From NCBI RefSeq assembly GCF_029867415.1, contig NC_081183.1, positions 56,990,336-57,054,335 of the forward strand: a stretch of DNA of 64,000 nucleotides, in the 5' to 3' direction. Below, in pieces: positions 55,593 through 64,000 of the stretch. The stretch is from Vicia villosa. Lineage: Eukaryota; Streptophyta; Magnoliopsida; Fabales; Fabaceae. Positions within the stretch are counted from its first letter, which is position 1. Each line of letters starts with the position of its first letter. The translations under genes were made by a program, and so were the position numbers. The notes under the pieces are model-generated. The model was not told where the DNA came from. It was given only the letters and a program-made list of their open reading frames with translations, and made no database searches.

Positions 55593-56589
55593 TGTCCAAG
55601 GTTCAATTATTGAAAACAACACCAACGACTGAAAGATACACAAAGGCTTCTCATCTTCGTTCTTCGTCATCTCCAACACAATTACACATAATCATTCTTG
55701 CGTTGAGGGTTAGTGATCGAGTTCGATAACGTCCATGGAACGGAATTGAAGATTCCTAGTGGGTGAAGATTTGTGGGGTTTTTGGTGAATAAAATCTGCG
55801 GGTTTTGTCCTCCAAGATAGGTGTTTCTTGGGGGTTTTTATCAAGAGGTTTCATCGAGGATCCATCTGAGTGTGAAGATTGAAGAACAAGGGTTCAAGGC
55901 AATTCAAGACACTGCAGAAAAGGGATCGAGTGAAGCTCTTGGATCACCTTGATCTGACTCAAGATTAAGGGGGAAGAAGATTCAAAGGATCGACATAATT
56001 GGTTTATGGTTTATCGCTTTGTTATCTTCTTTGTATAAACTGCTTTCAACATTAATGAAAGATTTCCCAATTTCAGTTTGGAATTGGGGGCAGACGTAGT
56101 CGTAGCGAGGACGATCGACGAACTGTCTAAACAAATATCGTGTTCTTGTCGCTTTTACCTTTTCATTTACGTTCTGTTCATATTTGGTTATAATAGCAAA
56201 TTGATCAACGATTCGAGTGTTAAGATTGTGAATTAAGAACTTATATAAACATCACAATCCATCACACATTGAATCACCATCAATTTGATCATGATCACCA
56301 AGTTTTTGTGTTTTTGTTTCTTTCACTATTACTACATTGCAAACGTCGTTCATCATATAAGAAGTTAATTGATTTTCAATAGAGCGACGTATTGATTCTA
56401 TAGTGTATTCTCTTATCGTTTATCTCAAGCTGGTTAGTGGTTTTAACACATATACAATCGTTTCAATAGTGGTTCGGAATAGACGCGAGTCGATTCAGAA
56501 TCACTTCCGCTTAAAATTCAATTAATTCCGCAAAACTTTGTAAGATCTATTCACCCCCCTTCTAGATCCTAAGGCCAGCGTCTAACAAG

Positions 56590-56602
56590 TGGCATCAAGA
56601 GC
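56590..56602 (+). other. Primer binding site of copia I
   Basis: TGGCATCAAGAGC two bases after the LTR, a variant of the TGGTATCAGAGC initiator-Met tRNA site used by plant copia elements. Confidence 0.8.
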
Positions 56603-56642
56603 TCTGGTTTATTCCGTGCTACGTGAAACACTTATTGGAAAG

Positions 56643-58454
56643 ATGGCTTCCGGACCTAAAGGGGCTCACAATAGAGCTCAAGTTTTCAACGGTGAAAACT
56701 ATGGCTATTGGAAGGATTGTATGTGTGTCCACATCAATGCAATTGATAGGAACATCTGGACAGCTATTGTCAATGGTCCCTTTCAGATCACCATGACAAA
56801 TGCAGCTGGTGCAGTTGTTCCAAAACCAGAAAATACTTGGGATGCTGAAGATGAAAAGAGATATGCATACGATTGGAAAGCGAGAAACATTCTAATCTCA
56901 GCTCTAGGAGTTGATGAATACTATCGTGTTTCCCATTGTAGATCCGCTAAAGCTATGTGGGACACATTGCAAGTTGCCCACGAGGGAACGGATGATGTCA
57001 AACTAGCTAGGATCAATACGTTAACTCAAGAGTTCGAACTCTTCCACATGGAAGATGGTGAATCCATCGAAAACATGCAGAAGATATTCGTTCACCTGAA
57101 AAATCGGTTAAATTCTATTGATAGACCTTTTGCCAATGCAGTTGCTACTAACAAAATCTTAAGATGCTTGAACAGGGAATGGCAACCCAAGGTTACAGCA
57201 ATAATATAAGCAAATGATCTAAACACCTTAGACATTACCACTCTCTTTGGTAAACTAGAGGAACATCAACAACACCTTAAATGCCTTGACATGCATGAGA
57301 AAAGGGCAAAGAAAGAAAAGAACATGGAGAAAGAGGTAGATAAGAAGTCAATAGCTCTAAAAGCTTCAAGCTCCAAGACCTCAAGACAAGAGCTAAAGGA
57401 TAGTGATACAAGTGATGACGAAGACTCCGATGATGAGGAAATGGGACTGTTTGTGCGAAGATACAACAAATATCTAAAGAAAAATGGAGCAAAACATTCT
57501 GACAAAGGCTTGATCAACTATAGAAAGCAATCAAACAAGTTCAAACAAGATGACGACAACAAAGGAAAAATCAAAGGCCCTTGCTTCAATTGTGGGAAAG
57601 CCGGTCACTACAAACCGGATTGTCCATACCTTAAGAAGGAAAAAGAGAAGAACCAAAGCAAAGGTCATAACAAATCTAAAAGAGCCTACATAGCATGGGA
57701 AAGTGATTCATCTAGTGAAAGCTCATCAAGCGATGAAGAAGAATCAGCAAACCTATGTTTCATGGGTCATCAACACAAGAAAAAGAAAGTTGTAAGTCAT
57801 CTTAAACCTGAACTCGTAGATAAGGTATCTCATTCTCAACTAAAACTTGCTTTTGAAGAATTACATAGAGATGCAATTAAAGCTTTCAAACTTTTGGCCT
57901 CAAATAAGAAAATCTTTTCATATCTTGAATCAAAAGTTGAGAAAACCGAAAAGGATATGGAAGCTTTAAAACAATCTATGCTAGACATTCAAAAGGATAA
58001 AGTTGAAATAGATCCTACATCATGGTTTGGTTGTGAGACATGTCACATTTTGCAAAAAGAAGTAAGAGATCTAAAAGCCAAGTTAGACAAGGCTCTACAA
58101 CCAAAAGTGACTTTTGCCGTTGATCCAAATAAGTTCAAAAGATCGTATACTCCTTTATATAGTAAATACACTTTTGTACCAAAAGTATCAACTAGCAAAA
58201 CAGCATATTCTCATCACATTACCTGTCATTATTGTTGCAAAAAGGGACATACCATTGAAAAATGCAAATTTAGGAGAATTTTAGTTCCTAAAGGAGTATT
58301 TCAATGGTTGCCTAAGTGCAACAAATTGTGTACTCACTACCAAGGACCCGATGAAAATTGGGGACCTCCCTCTCTAAATTACTCTTGCAGGAAAAGTGTC
58401 TTGACATTGCCGAAAGGTTGTGGTTCCTTGATAGCGGATGTTCAAGACACATGA
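56643..58454 (+). pseudogene. gag: Copia I Gag with zinc knuckle
   Basis: Start ATG at 56643 (MASGPKG); the reading frame upstream is only the primer site. Gag domain: FNGENYGYWKDCM, WDAEDEKRYAYDWKARN and FELFHMEDGESIENM. A TAA at 57207-57209 interrupts it. The same frame resumes with a Lys/Glu/Ser-rich region, a zinc knuckle CFNCGKAGHYKPDCP (near 57580), acidic repeats, a coiled-coil-like segment and a second cysteine-rich CHYCCKKGHTIEKCK (near 58228). The frame shifts near 58370 relative to protease. The layout fits SIRE Gag. Confidence 0.88.
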
Positions 58455-59856
58455 CTGGAGACCTATCTCTTTTCGTTGAGTTTCAAGCAAAGAAAAAGGG
58501 GTATGTCACCTATGGAGATAACAATCGGGGAGCCATACTTGGTAAAGGAAGTGTAGGTAACCCTTCTACCACTACTATAACTGATGTGCTGCTAGTAGAA
58601 GATCTTAAACATAATCTTTTAAGTATAAGTCAATTGTGTGACAAAGATTTTAAAGTAATGTTTACAAATTCTGGCTGCACAATAGAACATACTAAGAAAA
58701 GAGACATTATGTTTAAGGGCTTAAGAGTAAACAATATCTACATGCTAAACTTGGATGAGGTATCTAAGTCTAGTACCAAGTGTCTAATTGCTCTAGGCGA
58801 AGACTCATGGCTTTGGCATAGACGTCTCGCCCACATAAATTTTGACTTACTAAATAAAGATGTCACAAAAGATTTAGTAATCGGCTTACCTAAAATGAAG
58901 TTTTCAAAAGATCATCTATGTGATGCTTGTCAAAAGGGAAAGCAAACAAAAATCTCTTTTAAATCAAAAAACGTGGTTTCAACATCACGCCCTCTTGAAC
59001 TACTTCACATGGATCTCTTTGGCCCTTCAAGGACTAAAAACATAGGTGGAAACACCTATGGTTTTGTCATTGTCGATGATTACTCTAGATTTTGTTGGAC
59101 AATCTTTCTACCTAGTAAGGATCAAACATTTCCAGCTTTCACACAATTTGCAAGATTATGTCAAAATAAAATGAACAACAAAATAGTTGCAATTCGAAGT
59201 GATCACGGTGGAGAGTTTGAAAACTATCTTTTTGAAAAATACTGTGATAAACATGGAATTGAGCATAACTTTTCAGCTCCTAGAACACCTCAACAAAACG
59301 GAGTGGTTGAACGTAAAAATCGGGTTCTAGAGGAGCTGGCAAGAACAATGCTGAATGAGGGTAATCTACCCAAGTATTTCTGGGCTGACGCGATTAGCAC
59401 CGCATGTTATGTTTTGAATAGGATAATAATACGTCTTATACTGAACAAAACTCCCTATGAATTACTAAAAGGTAGAAAACCAAATGTATCTCATCTCCAT
59501 GTATTCGGTTGCAAGTGTTTTGTCTTGAACAATGGTAAGGATAATCTTGGTAAATTCGATGCTAAAGCTGATGAGGGCATATTCCTTGGTTACTCACAAT
59601 CTAGCAAAGCATATCGGGTATATAATAAGAGATTACTTATAGTAGAAGAGTCAGTACACGTGTCTTTTGATGAATCTTATACAAAATATGTCGAGAAAGG
59701 TCTTTCGTTTAATGGTACAGGTCCATCCACTGAAGACATTGTCAAGGATAAGGAAGACGAGAATGAAAGTATTGTAAAGAAAGATGCTGAGAGAGAGAAA
59801 GATGAGTCTCACGATGAAAATGAAAAAGAAAGCATCTTAAACAATGAAGAACTTCC
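58358..59856 (+). pseudogene. pol: Copia I protease and integrase, truncated
   Basis: Protease active site WFLDSGCSRHMTGD near 58428 (copia DSG type). GAG-pre-integrase LWHRRLAHINFDLL and CDACQKGKQ give the zinc-binding residues. Integrase core has HMDLFGPS (Asp), IRSDHGGEFEN (Asp) and TPQQNGVVERKNR (Glu), followed by NKTPYELLKGRKP and GYSQSSKAYRVYN. The frame remains open into the acidic linker before RT but is cut at 59857 by LTR J. All three catalytic residues are intact. Confidence 0.9.
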
Positions 59857-61152
59857 TGTCATACCCCAATTTTTGACCTAAGATACCACCTCATATCATT
59901 TGCATATGCATCATTTGCATCTCTAACAAATTGCATAGCTTGTGTTTGCTACTTGTGACTCAGCAGGATTTGATCAGGAAATCACTCATCAGTACAAGTA
60001 ACAATCAATTAGGGTTTTGTTCTCCCTTCATTTCAAATGAATTATCTTCAACAACAATCAACATTTGGTCCTCAGAGATTCATTTCAACAAGCTCAAAGG
60101 CTCTGAACCAACCAGATCAGGGTTTTGACTGAAGATAGTATACTCCTGACTTTTGCTCAGGATTTGACCTAATGACTTGGGACATGACCTCAAGATCCCA
60201 AGTACATCATTTTGACCTAATCTATTGACTCAGGACATCCCCTACACAAGGACTGATCAACAGTGAAATTTCAAATCATCAGATTAGGGTTTTGAACTAT
60301 CAGGGACCAAAATCAGGGATCACATTTGGGAAACCCTAAAAATCCCCAAGAAGTCAATCAAAGGTTTCAATCATCTTCAAATAATTCTTATGACAACATC
60401 CAATGGAAATTACATCTCAATTCAAGATCCACAGTCATCAATTTCATCAGGTCGACAATTAGGGTTTTTTACCTAATTCACTGAACAACTGCCTTTTTAA
60501 TCAGGACATGGTGCCACAACTCAAATCATGGCTCAATATCCTCTAATGCCTCAATATGATCCATTCATACCATTCATTTGGTGAGGATAGCTTGGTTCAT
60601 TTGAAATCTCCAGAAACGCGATTCGTCTGAAAAAAGTCAACTGTACAAGATCACCATTGACTTTTGGGGAATTTTGGTCAACCATGACTTTTGAAGTTTT
60701 GAATCATCAATATATGATATGTGAAGTCATTTGATCAAGAAAAATCAAGAAAATTAATCAAGAATCAAAAAGTCAAAAGTTTGACTTTTATACTTAGAAA
60801 ATTTTCTAAGTGTTTTTTCAATGGTTTTTTCCAAACTTTGGAAGGAAATTTCTCAAAATTTCACCTACAAACTGAAAAAAACTTCCAACATGAAAGTTGT
60901 AGATTTTGATCCAATAAACAACTCTGATACATATAATTTTTTTCCATAAGATCAACCATTTAAGAGATATGGAGCTTCAAAGTTGGTACTTTTTGAAAAC
61001 TTCACTTGAAATCTCATTTTCTTCAAAGTTCATGGATCTTTTTCACCCATTTCCTTAAAGGTCTTGAAGAAACTTTCAACTAGGGTTTTGAAGTGTGTAA
61101 CATGAGCTTTCCAAAATGTCCAAGAGCATGAAAAAATATGGAGCATAGCTAT
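59857..61152 (+). repeat. 5' part of an Ogre LTR (J)
   Basis: Plus-oriented copy of the first 1.3 kb of the Ogre LTR, beginning TGTCATACCCCAATTTTTG. It is the reverse complement of 12700-14003 and 49480-50757 with minor differences. Its start abuts copia I, so it is a 5' LTR or solo LTR. Element K interrupts it at 61152/61153, after AGCTAT. Confidence 0.9.
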
Positions 61153-64000
61153 TGTAACATCCTGATTTTTATTAATTATATTAGTAATTATTTAGTGTTT
61201 TTAATAATTATTTGCTTAATTTAGTCGGTATTAGTTCGGGATAGCGGATCGATATTTAATTGAAAATTGTAATATTTTTAGTATTAGAAATATTAATGAG
61301 TTAATATTTAGCGTTTTGGAAATTTTCCGAGTAACTAAGATTTGACCCGAAACATGAGACATTGAGTTATTAGAGGATTTTAATAGTATTTATTTTATTA
61401 TTTATTTAATTAATTTTGGTGCGTTAATTATTTATTTAATTAATTGGTGTGTTAATTGATATATATTAATTAACTTGGTGTGTATATTTGTGTCTATTTA
61501 ATTATTGGTGTTATTTGATTTAGTAACTAAAATAGAAATACTAAATAGTATATATTTTATTGGGCTTAATTATTGATGTTAGGAGTAAATAAGAGGTGTT
61601 ATAATTAGGCCCATATGGTGTAGTTGGTAAGGGTTAAAGAGAGAGGTGCCACATTTTCTCTTCATTTTTCCTTTTCAATTTTCGGGTAGAGAGAAAGAGA
61701 GGCAGGGAAGAAAAGAAGAAAGGAGAAAAAGAGAAAGGGGAAGAAAAGAAGAGTTAGGGTTTGGAGGAGACATTGAAGAGGTAAGGGGGAGAATCCTTAT
61801 TATTATGGGTTAGTATGATTGGGTCAATGGGTAGATTAACATGATTAGGTTATTGTGTAAAAATTAGAATTGAAATTGGAAATTAAGGTTGAAATGATGT
61901 GCGGAATAAAATTGAGGAAAACAAATGCTGCATATGCATTGACGGACAGCATTGTAATGTGCCACATAGCCATATTATTTTGCTTCATTTCTATTCGGTG
62001 TATGTTGTTTGTTGTTTGCGCTACTGTTCTAAAATATGGTTTGTTCTATTTCACTGTGTGCCTATCCTTAAGTAATGTACATGTATAATATATATAATGA
62101 GATATGAAAAGATAAATGAAGACACCATTAAGCCACTTACTATTTCATTTTAGGCTATTATGGTGTGTTGCGATTCTGTTTCCAATTTGTTCATATGCTG
62201 TCCTGAAAATTTTCTATCCATGCTTTATACTATAGCTTAATAAAATATATGATGGTAATATATAATGGAGATAAACATTTATGAGATGAAAATAATATAA
62301 ATAATAGGATAGTGAGATTAGGGAACAATGCTATAAAATAAAATGCAAAACAGTCCCGTTTGATCGAAATAGCCGAATTAAGCGGTATAATTAGTTGTCC
62401 GGAATTTAATGAAAATTTACGTGGTAACTAAGTTTAATTAGTAGATTAACATGGTGGTGTTATTTTGTTGAAAATGTGATATTTACGAACCGACCAAAAT
62501 AGTGTGGATTTAGATATCTTTTATATTAAATATTAGTTTAAGGAATAAAAAAAATGAATTAGTAACTTAGAATAAATGAAGTGTAATTATTAATTAGTTG
62601 ATTTAATTAATAGTTAAATTAATTGCAATGAGCTTAATTGATTGGAATATATTCGAAGTTGGATCAATTATTCGGTTTGTCGGTAAATTACGGTATTTTG
62701 AGGATTTGTCCGTAATTGTGTTTTGTCTTGAATATGTATGTTGAGAAATATATATTTCCATGCCAATGATGTTGTGCTAATATTGATTCTCTGTGAGTAG
62801 TTAGTTAATATTAATTCTAATGATTAATTGCTTGATGTTGAAAGTGTGTGTTCATGTATAATTGGCAAAATGAGAATAAACATGAGATAGTATGGTTACT
62901 AGTGTTAATTGGATTGTGTGAATCGTAATTGATTAATTGGCCTTTTATATGTGAATGATATGTATGTGTTGAGAATGTTGTGTACAATATTATGGATAAT
63001 TCATAGAGTGAATTATTGTGATATGCTAAATATTAAGATGGTAGAGATGATCTTAATTGCATATGTTTGATTAACATTGTACATACATTCATATCATGGT
63101 GTGCCTTGAAACAAAGGTGGTTTGCTTTGAAACAAAAGCGAGGCTTAGATTCTAGAGTGAATCGGAAGCGGTAAACTATATGTTTACATTTTGGTGGGCT
63201 TTGGTCTTGTCCGGATCGGAAGCGTGGCTTGGATTCTAGATATTGAATCGGAAAGCGGTGAAACGTTGGGTTCACATTGCGGTACCACATGCATAGCGTC
63301 ACATATCTTGCATTGAGTCACATTAGAATTATGCTATAATTGATTATGTGAAGTTGATGTAGTGGTGATGTGTGTATGAGCTTGATAATTGAAATGAGTG
63401 ATGTTTGAATGCATATTTGATTAAATGTGTGAATATGTGATAATTATGGCTGTGTGCGTAATTGAGAATATAATATTGGAATTGAAATATTATTATACTC
63501 TTTATACTTGTTGTATACTTGATAACATGTGAAATATCGATCGATTATTATCTACATGGTTATACATAGTGTGATTAATTACTTGAATTGTTGATTTAAC
63601 CATTGTATCTTATTATACTTTCTTCATAATGATTCGTATTCTCACCCTTCTGTTTTAATGTTGCCCTCGTTTGGCGACATGCAGGTCTGGAGTTTAGTAG
63701 CTCGTGTGTGATCTAGTCGGAGATTCTTCCGTGTTTGTTGGAGATTAGGTAGTGAGTCGATGCTCTGGTCATGTAACACTGGGTAGATTAGTCGTGTTGA
63801 ACTCATGTTTCTATTTGGTTATGTATTATGTTTATGACTTGAGAACTTGTTATTTGGCTACTTGCTGTTTGTGAGGCTTTCAAGCCAAATATTCTGAATT
63901 ATGTTTTAATTTATGTTGATATGATTATTGAGACTTGATCATGGTATGGGACATGGATCATTTTATGAAACACATGAGTATTTAGTAGTTTCCGCTGTGA
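61153..64000 (+). repeat. LTR of a Tekay-like element (K), incomplete
   Basis: Starts TGTAACATCCTGATTTTTA, close to the LTR start of C (TGTAACATCCC). Near its end it has CTCACCCTT...TGTTG and TTTCCGCTGTG (63988-63998), which C also has about 150 nt from its LTR end, so K's LTR probably ends shortly beyond 64000 at nearly 3 kb. It is A/T-rich with a purine-rich block at 61680-61780. The 60-90 codon frames (61870-62088, 63033-63302) are not supported as genes. The target duplication is predicted to be GCTAT (61148-61152). Confidence 0.75.

Larger units (their letters stand above)
55025..56587 (+). repeat. 5' LTR of copia I (about 1563 bp)
   Basis: Starts TGTGAATACAAG and ends GTCTAACA, directly followed by the primer site. 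The U3 part holds twelve AGGTCGACCTA palindromes (55147-55530), followed by a TATA box at 55586-55592. No gene. An antisense 126-codon frame across the palindromes is an artefact of the repeat. Confidence 0.82.
55025..59856 (+). mobile_element. SIRE-type Ty1/copia element I, 5' part
   Basis: Plus-strand copia element inserted in gag-pro of Ogre B. It has a 5' LTR (55025-56587), primer site, gag, zinc knuckle, protease and integrase, and is interrupted at 59857 by Ogre LTR J before RT. The left 5-bp flank CCTCT (55020-55024) should recur at its far end. An in-frame stop (57207-57209) and a frameshift near 58370 inactivate it. Confidence 0.88.

Noticed and set aside
55219..55599. 126-codon antisense frame with repeated Gly-Arg-Pro motifs
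   Set aside because: It is the translation of the TAGGTCGACCTA palindrome array in a copia LTR; nothing else supports a protein.
58358..58454. Programmed frameshift between gag and protease in copia I
   Set aside because: The region lacks an obvious slippery site, and the same element has an unrelated nonsense mutation in gag, so a simple indel is the better explanation.
61611..61640. tRNA D-arm-like GGTGTAGTTGGTAA in LTR K
   Set aside because: No B box or T-run follows at a suitable distance; single-motif matches are expected by chance.

Overview
The window looks like nuclear DNA of a legume with a large, repeat-packed genome. The Fabeae tribe (pea, vetch, lentil, grass pea) is the likeliest source. 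I infer this from several Ogre-type Ty3/gypsy elements with about 5 kb LTRs, an extra ORF upstream of gag and an intron between protease and reverse transcriptase, together with SIRE/Maximus-type copia elements, an Athila-type element and a Tekay-type chromovirus. I could not confirm the species. I recognise no ordinary host gene, rRNA or complete tRNA gene. Every long open frame on the sense side is part of a retrotransposon.

Layout from left to right: Ogre A (1-14003, minus, cut by the window edge: pol, intron, gag-pro, ORF1, leader, 5' LTR); the 3' part of a Tat-type LTR H (14004-15604, plus); Athila-type element G (15605-22186, minus, decayed) with a solo LTR (17430-18481) inside its integrase; SIRE-type copia F (22187-29289, minus: LTR, env-like ORF, RT/RNase H, end of integrase); the LTR of a divergent Ogre, E (29290-32518 and 40664-43321, minus), split by Tekay chromovirus C (32519-40663, minus, complete, two 1801-bp LTRs, 5-bp target duplication); the 3' UTR of E (43322-45791); Ogre B (45792-55024, minus: 3' LTR, pol, intron, end of gag-pro); SIRE-type copia I (55025-59856, plus); an Ogre LTR J (59857-61152, plus); and the LTR of a Tekay-like element K (61153-64000, plus).

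Almost every boundary is one element landing in another: G received the solo LTR, H and F; H received A; F received E; E received C and B; B received I; I received J; J received K. At the right edge seven elements are still open, so the sequence beyond 64000 should close them in the order K, J, I, B, E, F, G.

The coding parts follow standard LTR-retrotransposon logic. Nearly all are broken by stops or frameshifts, except ORF1 and gag-pro of Ogre A, which are open. In both Ogre copies the gag-pro stop codon overlaps a splice donor, and removing a 326-355 bp intron would continue the frame into pol.

The most unusual signals are non-coding. (1) The Ogre 3' UTRs and LTRs carry arrays of hairpins whose core is conserved while the stem arms change on both sides in a compensating way (43330-43402, 43710-44956, 31395-31879, 50779-50927). 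(2) Ogre/Tat LTRs carry tRNA-like modules with A box, B box and T-run in LTR sense. (3) Three unrelated families (Athila G, Tekay C, copia I) each carry arrays of paired 12-16 bp palindromes about 20 bp apart.
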